Below are positions 36,673 through 45,590 of a DNA stretch of 63,920 bases, piece after piece. This DNA comes from Bacillota bacterium. GTDB taxonomy: Bacteria; Bacillota; Clostridia; Lachnospirales; Lachnospiraceae. Location: positions 1 through 63,920 of the forward strand of contig JAEYJO010000034.1 in assembly GCA_023408815.1 (NCBI GenBank), written 5' to 3'. The notes beneath the pieces are model-generated. The model was not told where the DNA came from. It ran no database searches and was given only the letters and a program-made list of their open reading frames with translations. The position numbers and the translations under genes are program-made. Each line of letters begins with the position of its first letter. Position 1 is the first letter of the stretch.

Positions 36673-36972
36673 GTATATTATTATTATGTTAGAGAGTGAT
36701 ATTGTGAGAGACTTTCTTCGTCAGTTTTAGTTTTAATTCCGATCGAGCGTCTAATATTTTTAATGGAATTGAGACCAGGGCAGCCAAGGGAAGTCTCCTT
36801 CAAGCTTATATTATATGTTTATAAATATTAAGGGGAAAATTTTGTATAAAACTTATGGTTTTTGATGGAGAGACATTATTGTGAGATTATACATTATTAT
36901 ATATGAAATTTTAGGATTTAGTATTTCAAGATTGAAAAGTTCATCCTGAATTGAAAGGAGTAATATTATAAA
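36673..36972. other. Non-coding spacer between kinase and response regulator
   Basis: There is no gene in these 300 bp. A small dyad GAGAC (36771-36775) with GTCTC (36793-36797) encloses a GC-rich core. AATTCC/GGAATT arms lie just 5' of it (about 36735-36771). It could be a leader or small RNA, but I see no recognisable riboswitch. Confidence 0.4.
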
Positions 36973-37617
36973 ATGTCAATTAAAGTAATGTTGGTGGATG
37001 ACCATATTTTGATGAGGGAGGGGATAAAAAATCTTTTGGAGTTCGATGGGAGCATTGAAGTTGTTTCAGAGGCATCGGATGGTGTTGAATGTTTGAGCAA
37101 TTTAAAGAATATAACTCCTGATATTATTTTGTTAGATATAAATATGCCTGGTAAAAATGGTATTGAAGTACTGACTGAGATCAAGAGGAAAAATATATCT
37201 GTGAAAATATTAATGCTGACGGTACATAATGAAGTTGAATATTTGTTAAAGGCGATAGATATTGGAGCTGATGGATATATATTAAAGGATACGGAATCTG
37301 CAGAATTAAAACGTGCTATTAATTATATTATCCAAGGTGAGAATTATATACAGCCCAGTTTGATCCCGGCATTGAATTCACGATTAGTCAATAGGGATAT
37401 GGATAAAGAAAAAATTGATTCCTTGACTAGAAGAGAATTAGAAGTTTTGATTCAAGTATCGAATGGTATGTTTAATAAAGAGATTGCTAACAGCCTAGAT
37501 ATCAGTGAGAGAACTGTTAAAAATCATATATCAAATATTTTTAAGAAGATAGAGGTTAACGATAGAACACAAGCTGCTGTTTTCGCAATTAAAAATAACT
37601 TGATACAGCTTTATTAG
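36973..37617 (+). CDS. LuxR/NarL-type response regulator
   Basis: A 214-residue DNA-binding regulator. The receiver domain has the acidic pair in VDDH, the phospho-acceptor Asp in ILLDINMPG and the Lys in YILKD. The LuxR helix-turn-helix is LTRRELEVLIQVSNG to SERTVKNHISNIFKK. It is the likely partner of the DegS-type kinase upstream. The start follows AAAGGAG. Confidence 0.95.
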   Translation: MSIKVMLVDDHILMREGIKNLLEFDGSIEVVSEASDGVECLSNLKNITPDIILLDINMPGKNGIEVLTEIKRKNISVKILMLTVHNEVEYLLKAIDIGADGYILKDTESAELKRAINYIIQGENYIQPSLIPALNSRLVNRDMDKEKIDSLTRRELEVLIQVSNGMFNKEIANSLDISERTVKNHISNIFKKIEVNDRTQAAVFAIKNNLIQLY

Positions 37618-37648
37618 GATTTGAAATCCGAAAAAGAAGAGTATTTAA

Positions 37649-37664
37649 TGTTTCACGTGAAACA
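37649..37664. promoter_or_regulatory. parS centromere site 1
   Basis: TGTTTCACGTGAAACA is an exact match to the consensus ParB-binding site of Firmicutes. It sits in the loop region of an AAGAG/CTCTTTTTT terminator-like hairpin after the response regulator gene. Confidence 0.97.
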
Positions 37665-37698
37665 TATAGTGCTCTTTTTTAATTATTCCACAAGATAA

Positions 37699-37714
37699 TG
37701 TTTCACGTGAAACA
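37699..37714. promoter_or_regulatory. parS centromere site 2
   Basis: A second exact TGTTTCACGTGAAACA, 50 bp from the first and 170 bp before parA. Degenerate half-sites (CGTGAAACA at 37744-37752 and 37763-37771) follow and may be weak sites or remnants. Confidence 0.97.
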
Positions 37715-37883
37715 TAGGAACCCTAGATGTTGTAAAACCTGTCCGTGAAACATTTTTAATAGCGTGAAACATGAGATTAGCTTAAAATTATGTAGATTCT
37801 AAATATAAATAATGATATAATCGAACAAGACGATATAATAATATTTAGAAAATCGTTTGGAAAAAACGAAAGGCGAGTAAAAA

Positions 37884-38651
37884 ATGGGAAGAACGATTGC
37901 AATTGCAAATCAAAAAGGTGGAGTAGGTAAAACGACGACATCGATTAATTTATCTGCTTCACTTGCGGAGAAAGGAAAAAAAGTATTAGTCATAGATACG
38001 GATCCTCAGGGAAATACGACTAGTGGATTTGGCATTAATAAAAATGAACTTGATAATACGGTTTATGAATTAGTACTGGGAGAGTGTTCTATCCAGGAAT
38101 GTATTATAAAAAATATTGTGCCGGGCGTATCTATTATTCCTTCCAATGTGAATCTAGCGGCGACGGAAATTGAATTAATAGGAGTGGATAAAAAAGAATT
38201 TATTCTAAGAAATGAAGTGGATTGGGTTAAGGATCAATACGATTATATTATTATCGATTGCCCCCCTTCCCTCAATATGTTGACGATTAATGCAATGACG
38301 ACGGCTGATTCAGTATTAGTTCCTATTCAATGTGAATATTACGCATTGGAAGGATTGAGCCAGTTGATACATACAGTTAATTTGGTTAAAGAGAGATTGA
38401 ATCCTGATCTGGATATAGAAGGAGTTGTCTTTACCATGTATGATTCAAGAACAAATCTATCTATGCAGGTAGTAGAAAATGTTAAAAGCCATTTGAATCA
38501 AAACATATATAAGACTGTTATCCCTAGAAATATTCGTTTGGCGGAGGCTCCCAGCTATGGAATGCCGATAAATATGTATGATGCGAAATCGGCAGGCGCT
38601 GAAGCTTATATGTTACTTGCGGATGAAGTTATTAATAGAAAGGGTGAATAA
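37884..38651 (+). CDS. parA: Chromosome partitioning ATPase ParA/Soj
   Basis: A 255-residue deviant Walker ATPase. The motif QKGGVGKTTTSINL is near residue 10 and VIDTDPQGN follows. It works with ParB at parS to segregate origins and, in relatives, to control DnaA. It starts MGRTIAIANQKGG and is 3 bp upstream of parB. Confidence 0.98.
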   Translation: MGRTIAIANQKGGVGKTTTSINLSASLAEKGKKVLVIDTDPQGNTTSGFGINKNELDNTVYELVLGECSIQECIIKNIVPGVSIIPSNVNLAATEIELIGVDKKEFILRNEVDWVKDQYDYIIIDCPPSLNMLTINAMTTADSVLVPIQCEYYALEGLSQLIHTVNLVKERLNPDLDIEGVVFTMYDSRTNLSMQVVENVKSHLNQNIYKTVIPRNIRLAEAPSYGMPINMYDAKSAGAEAYMLLADEVINRKGE

Positions 38652-38654
38652 ATT

Positions 38655-39563
38655 ATGGCGGCGAGAGGATTGGGTAAAGGACTTGATGCTTTAATACCAA
38701 GTGGAGTAGATACCAGGGCAAGTAATGCCTCGCAAAAAAAAGAAGTATCTAATAGTGAGAATGGATCAAACGGTAACAGTTCTGAGACATTAGTGAAGAT
38801 TACTAAGGTTGAACCGAACAGGGAACAGCCAAGAAAGAATTTTGATGAAGATGCGTTATTAGAGTTGGCTGAATCTATAAAGCAATTTGGTTTGCTCCAG
38901 CCTATTCTTGTTCAGGATAGAAAGACTTATTATGAAATAATAGCAGGTGAGAGAAGATGGCGCGCCGCGAAGATGGCCGGGTTGAAGGAAGTGCCGGTTA
39001 TTATAAGAAATCTGACTGAGCAGGAAATAGTTGAAATTTCTTTAATTGAAAACATTCAGAGAGAAGATTTAAACCCTATCGAAGAAGCGTTAGCTTATAA
39101 AAGGTTATTGAATGAGTTTAATTTAAAGCAGGATGAGGTGGCAGAAAGGGTATCTAAGAGCAGAACTGCTGTAACGAATTCCATGCGTTTATTAAAGCTT
39201 TGTGATGAAGTGCAGCAAATGATTATCACCGATATGATTTCCACTGGACATGCCAGGGCTCTTATTCCGATAGAGGATGAGGAACAGCAGTATACTTTAG
39301 CTCAGAAGATTTTCGATGAGAAACTGAGTGTCCGTGATGTGGAAAAGTTGATAAAGGATTTAAATAAGCCGTCCAAGCCGAAAAAGGTTTTATTGACTGA
39401 TAAAAATCTGGAAGTGGTTTATCAAGATTTAGAAGAAAAATTGAAGCAAGCCCTCAGTACAAAAGTATCCATATCCTCCAAAGGCGAAGGTACAGGAAAA
39501 ATAGAAATCGAATTCTACAATCATGACGATTTGGAAAAAATTACAGATAAACTAACGCATTAA
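38655..39563 (+). CDS. parB: Chromosome partitioning protein ParB/Spo0J
   Basis: A 302-residue ParB. The N-terminal ParA-interacting segment is ARGLGKGLDALIP. The CTP-binding motifs are GLLQPILV, GERRWRAAKMAG and ENIQREDLNPIEEA. A central helix-turn-helix that binds parS follows (QDEVAERVSKSRTAVTNSMR). The C-terminal dimerisation domain is present. The parS sites lie in the same cluster. Confidence 0.98.
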   Translation: MAARGLGKGLDALIPSGVDTRASNASQKKEVSNSENGSNGNSSETLVKITKVEPNREQPRKNFDEDALLELAESIKQFGLLQPILVQDRKTYYEIIAGERRWRAAKMAGLKEVPVIIRNLTEQEIVEISLIENIQREDLNPIEEALAYKRLLNEFNLKQDEVAERVSKSRTAVTNSMRLLKLCDEVQQMIITDMISTGHARALIPIEDEEQQYTLAQKIFDEKLSVRDVEKLIKDLNKPSKPKKVLLTDKNLEVVYQDLEEKLKQALSTKVSISSKGEGTGKIEIEFYNHDDLEKITDKLTH

Positions 39564-39620
39564 ATAATGATAAACTGAATTGATACCTTTGGTGAAATAC
39601 GAATGGAGGAAAATAAAATC

Positions 39621-40136
39621 GTGAAAAGTGAAATATTGAATTATATTGGATTGGGAAGCTTGGATATAGGGTATCTATTTATAGGGATGATAACACTTAT
39701 CGTTATACTTGCAGTGTTAGTTATTATCCAAATGGTCACTACATCGAAATTGAAGAAAAAATATTCTAAATTCATGCAGGGTAAGGATGCAAAGAATCTG
39801 GAAAAGGATATTATCGGATTGTATGAAGATAATAAGTTTGTAAAGGCGGCGGCAGAAAAAAATAGAAAGGATATAAAGAATCTTTACAAGAAATTAGAAT
39901 CTACCTTTCAAAGGATAGGAATAGTAAAATACGATGCATTCAAGCAAATGGGAGGTCAACTCAGCTTCAGTCTGGCATTGCTTGATGAAAACAACAACGG
40001 TTTCGTATTGAACTCCGTTCATAGTACGGAGGGCTGCTATTCTTATACGAAAGAAATAAAAAATGGGCAGTGTTCAATCTTATTGGGGGAGGAAGAAAAA
40101 CAAGCGCTCGACATAGCAATGGATATGGAGGGTTAA
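39621..40136 (+). CDS. DUF4446 family membrane protein
   Basis: About 171 residues. One N-terminal membrane segment (around GYLFIGMITLIVILAVLVII) is followed by a helical stretch and a compact domain with RIGIVKYDAF and SFSLALLDENNNGFVLNS. This is the DUF4446 pattern. It commonly follows parB in Clostridia; its function is unknown. The GTG at 39621 is preferred because GGAGG lies about 11 nt upstream. The ATG at 39603 overlaps that site but cannot be excluded. Confidence 0.88.
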   Translation: MKSEILNYIGLGSLDIGYLFIGMITLIVILAVLVIIQMVTTSKLKKKYSKFMQGKDAKNLEKDIIGLYEDNKFVKAAAEKNRKDIKNLYKKLESTFQRIGIVKYDAFKQMGGQLSFSLALLDENNNGFVLNSVHSTEGCYSYTKEIKNGQCSILLGEEEKQALDIAMDMEG

Positions 40137-40157
40137 TACAGAAGAGGAGTAATATTG

Positions 40158-41216
40158 ATGAAGGTATGTGATATCAGTAATTTGTCCGGTGGAGAGATTT
40201 TATCCAGACCAATTATGACGCTGGATTATCAAGTATTATTGGCGGAAGGGACAATTTTACGGAAAGAATATATTGAGAAACTGATTGAGCTGGGATTTAG
40301 GGAAGTATACATAAGAGAAGAAATCAATACACAAGAAGTAGTATTGTTAAAAGATGAAATAGAGAATAACTTTAAAGAAAAAGTTAAAACAATTATCGAA
40401 AAACATACTTATACTCATAGCAAAGAATTAGTAGAATTGAGTAAAACGGCAGATAATATTATCAAAAACCTTTTAGAGGAAGAAGAGGTAATTGAAAAAA
40501 TATACGATATTAAGGAAAGAATTGCCGATATTTACGAACACTCAATTACTATTTGTTCTTTAGCAATATTGACCTCTTTAAAAATGAAAATTCCTCAGGA
40601 CAGAATACACGACATCGGTGTAGCATGTCTACTGCATGATTTGGGTTTGAGATATTTAACAATCGACTATATGAATAAGAAGCTTGAGCAATTATCTGAG
40701 CTTGAGTTGTCAGAATATAAGAAACATCCCGTATATGGATATTCTGCTCTGAAGAACGAGCCATGGATTTCCGAACTGGGCAAGAATATTATTTTATATC
40801 ATCATGAGAGATTGGATGGATCCGGCTATCCGCTCAAGGCTACCGATATTCCGATGGAAGCGAGAATAGTTAATGTCTGTGACGCATTCGATGAAATGAT
40901 ATGCGGTATTGGCTGTGAGAGGATAAAGGTCCACGAGGCTATCGATCACTTAAGGAAAAACAAGGATATTATGTATGACGGTAAAATTATAGATATATTT
41001 CTCGAATTTACTGCTGTCTATCCTGCAGGTTCCTACGTTCTCACCAATGAGGGAGAAATAGGCATTGTTTTGAGGCAGAATAAGAATATGCCTGACAAGC
41101 CGTTTATTAAAATAATATATGATAATAAAGGTGAAACGGTTCTGCAAGATATAGTGAAGGATTTATCGGTATATGATAATATATATATTGAGAGAGTAAT
41201 GGAAAATATTAAATAG
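40158..41216 (+). CDS. HD-GYP domain protein (probable cyclic-di-GMP phosphodiesterase)
   Basis: A 352-residue protein. A short N-terminal domain (about 1-60) precedes an HD-GYP domain with CLLHDLG and HHERLDGSGYP. The domain hydrolyses cyclic di-GMP in characterised members. A C-terminal beta-rich extension (YVLTNEGEIGIVLRQN) resembles those in related Clostridial proteins. The ATG at 40158 is 7 nt after AAGAGGAGT. It sits between DUF4446 and serS; no receiver domain is fused to it. Confidence 0.9.
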   Translation: MKVCDISNLSGGEILSRPIMTLDYQVLLAEGTILRKEYIEKLIELGFREVYIREEINTQEVVLLKDEIENNFKEKVKTIIEKHTYTHSKELVELSKTADNIIKNLLEEEEVIEKIYDIKERIADIYEHSITICSLAILTSLKMKIPQDRIHDIGVACLLHDLGLRYLTIDYMNKKLEQLSELELSEYKKHPVYGYSALKNEPWISELGKNIILYHHERLDGSGYPLKATDIPMEARIVNVCDAFDEMICGIGCERIKVHEAIDHLRKNKDIMYDGKIIDIFLEFTAVYPAGSYVLTNEGEIGIVLRQNKNMPDKPFIKIIYDNKGETVLQDIVKDLSVYDNIYIERVMENIK

Positions 41217-41233
41217 AAAAGAGGAGCAAGGTA

Positions 41234-42511
41234 ATGATTGACATTAAGTTTTTGAGGGAAAACCCGGAAACAGTAAAGGAAAATATCAAAAAGAAGTTTC
41301 AGGACAATAAAATTGCTCTGGTGGATGAAGTAATTGCGCTGGATATGGAAAGCAGAAAGACGCAGCAGGAAGCTGATGATTTAAGGGCGAACCGCAATAA
41401 GATTTCCAAAGAAATTGGAACGCTGATGTCCCAAGGAAAGAAGGAAGAGGCGGAATTAAAGAAAGCGGAGGTTGCAGCTGGTGCGAAGCGCCTTGCAGAA
41501 CTTGAAGAAGTTGAAAAAGGACTGGAAGAAAAGATAACGAAAATAATGATGACTATTCCTAATATTATCGATCCCAGCGTACCTATCGGTAAAGATGATT
41601 CGGAAAATGTAGAAATTAAAAAATATGGGGAGGCTGTAATTCCTGATTTTGAAATCCCTTATCATACGGAAATCATGGAGAAGTTAAATGGAATTGATCT
41701 GGATAGTGCCAGAAAAGTTGCAGGAAATGGTTTCTATTATTTAATAGGTGATATAGCAAGGCTGCATTCTGCAGTTATCTCCTATGCGAGAGATTTTATG
41801 ATTGACAGAGGTTTTACTTATTGCATCCCTCCTTTTATGATCCGAAGCAATGTAGTAACGGGAGTTATGAGCTTTGCCGAAATGGAAGCGATGATGTACA
41901 AGATCGAGGGTGAGGATCTATATTTAATCGGGACCTCCGAGCATTCTATGATAGGTAAATTTATTGATACTATCGTTCCCGAAGAAGAGCTTCCCAAGAC
42001 ACTCACCAGCTACTCTCCTTGTTTTAGGAAGGAAAAGGGCGCTCATGGGTTGGAGGAACGCGGTGTATATAGAATACATCAATTCGAGAAGCAGGAAATG
42101 GTAGTGGTATGTAAGCCTGAGGAATCACCTATGTGGTTTGAAAAGCTGTGGCAGAATACGGTAGATTTATTCCGTTCTATGGATATTCCTGTAAGAACGA
42201 TCGAATGCTGTTCCGGAGATTTGGCAGACCTGAAGGTAAAGTCTTATGATGTAGAGGCATGGTCACCGAGACAGGAAAAATATTTTGAAGTGGGAAGTTG
42301 TTCCAATTTAGGAGATGCACAGGCAAGAAGATTAAAAATTCGTGTAAACGGAGAAAATGGAAAGTACTTCGCGCATACATTAAATAATACGGTAGTCGCT
42401 CCGCCGAGAATGCTGATTGCATTTCTGGAGAATAATCTCCAGGAGGACGGTTCCATAAGAATTCCTGAGGTGTTACAGCCTTATATGGGCGGTAAGAAAG
42501 TAATTAAATAA
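41234..42511 (+). CDS. serS: Serine-tRNA ligase
   Basis: A 425-residue class II aminoacyl-tRNA synthetase. It has an N-terminal coiled-coil arm that contacts the tRNA-Ser long variable arm, and class II motif 2 in SPCFRKEKGAHG and motif 3 in NNTVVAPPRMLIAFLEN. The ATG follows AGAGGAG, 17 bp after the HD-GYP stop. No T-box leader is visible because there is no room for one. Confidence 0.99.
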   Translation: MIDIKFLRENPETVKENIKKKFQDNKIALVDEVIALDMESRKTQQEADDLRANRNKISKEIGTLMSQGKKEEAELKKAEVAAGAKRLAELEEVEKGLEEKITKIMMTIPNIIDPSVPIGKDDSENVEIKKYGEAVIPDFEIPYHTEIMEKLNGIDLDSARKVAGNGFYYLIGDIARLHSAVISYARDFMIDRGFTYCIPPFMIRSNVVTGVMSFAEMEAMMYKIEGEDLYLIGTSEHSMIGKFIDTIVPEEELPKTLTSYSPCFRKEKGAHGLEERGVYRIHQFEKQEMVVVCKPEESPMWFEKLWQNTVDLFRSMDIPVRTIECCSGDLADLKVKSYDVEAWSPRQEKYFEVGSCSNLGDAQARRLKIRVNGENGKYFAHTLNNTVVAPPRMLIAFLENNLQEDGSIRIPEVLQPYMGGKKVIK

Positions 42512-42578
42512 TGTACAAAAACAGTTTTTGTGCCCCTGCCCCAATGCAATCTGTAGTTTTTGAAAAGAGGTGAAATCT

Positions 42579-43460
42579 TTGCATAAATATTTAAGGGCAA
42601 TCGGTTTTAGTAAATTGAAGGATAGAAAAGAACTGCAAAATCTTTTAACCGATATTATTGTAAATACGAATGAACGTTCTTACACATCTAATGGGGAAGA
42701 TACGATCATAGCAGAATTCCGCAAAGATTTTGCTGAAAATATGGGAATCGCGGTCTGTGGTGAATTCGATAAGGAAGAGAGATATTCGTATGATTATTAT
42801 TATCCGTATTTGAGAGGAACTGGTGTTACCTCGGAGGAAGATGTATCTGTGGAACGTCATGCCGGTACGGAATCTTACGCAGGAGTGTGTGACGACATTA
42901 AAATCGGAGTTTCACTTATATTTTACTTGCAGAACATGATTCCATACGTGAAGGCACAAAACAGCAACAGCCTTCCTGTAAGGGGAACGACACTCACTTT
43001 GTCAGGACTTTCTCTCCAAGGAAAGATTATGATGCCAATCATAAAAAATGAAAAGGATAAGAAGATCATTCAAAAGGCATCCAATAACCGAAATTCCTTG
43101 ATCGCTGCTGCAAGAAAGGGAGACGAAGATGCTATTGAGAGTCTGACGTTAGAGGATATGGACACTTATACCACTATTTCCAAGAGAATCCAGAAAGAGG
43201 ATGTATTCAGTCTCGTGGACACCTATTTCATGCCCTACGGCGTGGAATGTGACCAGTACTCCGTCTTGGGGGAAATCATAGAATGCCATAAAGTGACCAA
43301 TAGAATGACCGGGGAGGAAATCCACCAGATGACTGTAAGCTGCAATGATTTGCAATTCGATATCTGTATCAATACGGAGGATCTGTACGGCGAGCCTCAG
43401 GTGGGAAGAAGATTCAAGGGAAATATATGGATGCAGGGATTTATTAACTATCCCGAATAG
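42579..43460 (+). CDS. DUF3881 family protein
   Basis: A 293-residue soluble protein recognised as DUF3881, a family found mostly in Lachnospiraceae and lacking a known function. I prefer the TTG at 42579 (MHKYLRAIGFSK), 6-7 nt after AAAAGAGGTG. The GTG at 42570 overlaps that site. There is no membrane segment or obvious catalytic motif. It is rich in acidic and aromatic residues. Confidence 0.85.
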   Translation: MHKYLRAIGFSKLKDRKELQNLLTDIIVNTNERSYTSNGEDTIIAEFRKDFAENMGIAVCGEFDKEERYSYDYYYPYLRGTGVTSEEDVSVERHAGTESYAGVCDDIKIGVSLIFYLQNMIPYVKAQNSNSLPVRGTTLTLSGLSLQGKIMMPIIKNEKDKKIIQKASNNRNSLIAAARKGDEDAIESLTLEDMDTYTTISKRIQKEDVFSLVDTYFMPYGVECDQYSVLGEIIECHKVTNRMTGEEIHQMTVSCNDLQFDICINTEDLYGEPQVGRRFKGNIWMQGFINYPE

Positions 43461-43499
43461 GGTCACTGCATTTAGATTCGCTTCGCGAAGCAGAAATCA

Positions 43500-43561
43500 T
43501 CTCCTGAATCACGTTCTTACGCAGCTTAACAGCAAGTGCTAAGCTGCTGTGTGAACAGTAA
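43500..43561 (-). repeat. 62-bp inverted repeat, copy 1 (hairpin element)
   Basis: On the minus strand this is 56/62 identical to 53185-53246 on the plus strand. The core folds as GCAGCTTAGCA, loop CTTGC, TGTTAAGCTGC. The element ends in a GGAGA ribosome-binding-site-like sequence, but no substantial gene follows here (an 18-codon ORF at most). A CTTCGCGAAG palindrome lies just beyond it at about 43480-43489. Confidence 0.9.
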
Positions 43562-43588
43562 GTCAATAATAATAGCTTAAGAATAATT

Positions 43589-43655
43589 TTGAAAAGGGAA
43601 GGTTGCCAGAGTTCAATTCTTGTGGTAGAATAATTCGGTAACAGTCCCTTTTCAA
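43589..43655. other. 67-nt structured hairpin immediately upstream of tRNA-Arg
   Basis: Outer arms TTGAAAAGGGA (43589-43599) and TCCCTTTTCAA (43645-43655) pair perfectly. After an AG/AG internal loop, GTTGCC pairs with GGTAAC. GAGTT then pairs with AATTC, and after a CA bulge ATTCT pairs with AGAAT around a TGTGGT loop. There is no T-tract, so it is not a normal terminator. It ends 6 nt before the tRNA. Confidence 0.8.
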
Positions 43656-43661
43656 TAATGT

Positions 43662-43735
43662 GTTTCCGTAGCTCAGTTGGATAGAGCGACCGCCTCCTAA
43701 GCGGTAGGTCGGGTGTTCAAGTCACCTCGGGAACG
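43662..43735 (+). tRNA. tRNA-Arg (anticodon CCT)
   Basis: A complete cloverleaf. The acceptor stem is GTTTCCG/CGGGAAC with discriminator G. The D arm is GCTC/GAGC and the anticodon stem is ACCGC/GCGGT with loop CTCCTAA. The T arm is GGGTG/CACCT with loop TTCAAGT. The CCA end is not encoded. It reads AGG codons. Confidence 0.97.
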
Positions 43736-43745
43736 TTGTAAAAAA

Positions 43746-43780
43746 CCCTGTAATTTCAATAGTTGCAGGGCTCTTTTTTT
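43746..43780 (+). terminator. Terminator of tRNA-Arg
   Basis: CCCTGTAA (43746-43753) pairs with TTGCAGGG (43763-43770) through one wobble, followed by CTC and T7. Confidence 0.9.
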
Positions 43781-43853
43781 ATCAATAAAAATTATTCAAC
43801 ATACAGCCCATAAAATCTAATAAAAGCATTATAAAAGACTAAGTATGAAACAC

Positions 43854-43882
43854 TTGACAAATCTATAAGCAGGCAATATAAT
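43854..43882 (+). promoter_or_regulatory. Consensus sigma-A promoter of the ABC operon
   Basis: TTGACA (43854-43859), a 17-nt spacer and TATAAT (43877-43882) form a perfect consensus promoter. They lie 57 bp before the binding-protein start. Confidence 0.9.
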
Positions 43883-43939
43883 ATAACCTACAAATCATAT
43901 ATGAATACAATAAATTAATTTAAAAGGACGGTGACAGAA

Positions 43940-45541
43940 ATGAAAAAGCAAAAAAATTTACTTACCCGCACGGTTGTGACGATCGTATCACTTCTAACTC
44001 TTACCAGCCTTGCCGCCTGCGGAAGTTCAGCCTCGACCGTTCCAGGCACTGATTCGAAAGAAGAAAAAACACTGGTAATTGCAGTACCCGATGCCATTAA
44101 CTTGCTCGAAGCAGGTCAGGAGGGTTCCGTGATTCAGTATTATATTCAGCAGGTAGTTAACGAAGGCCTTGTAGCGATTGGTGAGGATGGGAAAATTCAT
44201 CCCGCGCTGGCTGAAAGCTGGGAGGATGAGAATTCTACCGTTTGGACATTCAATCTGAGAAAAGATGCCAAGTTCTCCGATGGCTCACCTGTAACGATTG
44301 ATGATATCGTTTATTCAATTGAGCGCAGCGCCGACCCCGAACAGTCGCCCTCAATCGCTTATTTTTACCCCGAGGGTTTTACCATCGAAAAAGTAGACGA
44401 ATATACTTTAAAAATCACATTACCCCATGCACAGTCAAACTTTATTTGGTCGATATCAAATAATGGAGGCTTGTTCGTAACAAAAAAGGAATGGGCACAA
44501 AATGCGGAAGCAATAGGTTCCGCCAAGGATTTGCTGCTTGGCTCAGGTCCGTATAAAGTATCAGAATTCTCTCCCGGCTCTCATGTGACACTGGAAGCCT
44601 CCGATTACTGGTGGGGCGGTACACCCGAGATGAAAAAGGTAAGAATAGATTTTATCCCCGACAGCCAGACCCGTCTTCTTGCGTTCAAGCAGGGTGACGT
44701 TGACTTTGCCTTTGATATCCCCGTAAGTCAGATAAGCGACTATCAGTCGGTAGACGGTGCTAAGGTAGAAACTTATAAAGACCGCTCCTATGTCGGTTTG
44801 ACCTTTGATTTAACCGTAAAACCCTTTGATAACGAGCACATTCGCAAGGCTGTTTCCTACGCAGTTGATTCGCAAGGGATTATCGACAGCATAAAGGACG
44901 GTTACCCGGAAAAAGCAACGGCATTCACAGCGCCCGAGCAGTTCGCAACTGTTCTCTCGGCTGATGATGCCCGCAAAAAGTTAAATGCCCTTACGCATTA
45001 TGATTATAACCTTGAAAAAGCAAAAGAGGAATTCGAGCTCTCAGGCGAAGAACCCTTTTCAACAACGATCTATTATCCCGACAGCAATCAGGATTTAGGT
45101 AAGGCTTCCTTAGTGATTGCCGATTCTCTGAAAGAAATAGGAATCACTGTTGATGTTCAGGAAATTCCCCTCGAGCAGTGGCTAAACGAAATGGGTTCGG
45201 GCACAAAGGGGATTGACTGGATGGATTACCGCCCGCCAACACTCGACCCAGCCGAAATTGCCGTATGGTTTCTTGATACCACAGGCGAGGGAACAAACCC
45301 TGCAAACTGGACAGATGAATCGGTTCAGCCCTATTTTCAGGCTATTTACGAAAAATCTGCTGAAGAAGGACTTGACGATTTGTTAAAGGGCATCGGCATA
45401 GCACAGGAACAGGCAATTTATGCTCCCATCTGGTGGGGCGAGGGCGCAATTGCCTACAACAGCTCGATAGAGGTTGATAACTTCAGCTCATACACTTTCC
45501 TGTCACAAAACTGGCCCCAAACTTTTACTTTTACTAAATAA
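43940..45541 (+). CDS. Peptide/nickel-type ABC transporter substrate-binding lipoprotein
   Basis: A 533-residue family-5 solute-binding protein. The signal peptide ends in the lipobox LAAC. Family landmarks include NEGLVAIGEDGKIHPALAESW and the DAKFSDGSPVTIDDIVYS region. Members bind peptides, nickel chelates or opine-like metallophores; the ligand is not predictable here. The ATG at 43940 is preferred over an in-frame GTG at 43931. Proline codons are mostly CCC, unlike mnmG or trxA in this window. First gene of a binding protein/permease/permease/fused-ATPase operon. Confidence 0.94.
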   Translation: MKKQKNLLTRTVVTIVSLLTLTSLAACGSSASTVPGTDSKEEKTLVIAVPDAINLLEAGQEGSVIQYYIQQVVNEGLVAIGEDGKIHPALAESWEDENSTVWTFNLRKDAKFSDGSPVTIDDIVYSIERSADPEQSPSIAYFYPEGFTIEKVDEYTLKITLPHAQSNFIWSISNNGGLFVTKKEWAQNAEAIGSAKDLLLGSGPYKVSEFSPGSHVTLEASDYWWGGTPEMKKVRIDFIPDSQTRLLAFKQGDVDFAFDIPVSQISDYQSVDGAKVETYKDRSYVGLTFDLTVKPFDNEHIRKAVSYAVDSQGIIDSIKDGYPEKATAFTAPEQFATVLSADDARKKLNALTHYDYNLEKAKEEFELSGEEPFSTTIYYPDSNQDLGKASLVIADSLKEIGITVDVQEIPLEQWLNEMGSGTKGIDWMDYRPPTLDPAEIAVWFLDTTGEGTNPANWTDESVQPYFQAIYEKSAEEGLDDLLKGIGIAQEQAIYAPIWWGEGAIAYNSSIEVDNFSSYTFLSQNWPQTFTFTK

Positions 45542-45590
45542 AAGTTTATAATGGAAGACAGCATAGGTGTGCGCTTCTTTTGTATGAATA

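Noticed and set aside
37739..37772. Third and fourth parS sites
   Set aside because: Only the CGTGAAACA half is intact in each and the left halves are degenerate, so I describe them as half-sites only.
41217..41233. Possible T-box leader upstream of serS
   Set aside because: Only 17 bp separate serS from the HD-GYP gene, so there is no room for a T-box.
43662..43735. tRNA-Arg as an integrative-element attachment site
   Set aside because: I found no integrase and no direct repeat of the tRNA 3' end downstream, so only compositional oddness supports insertion.
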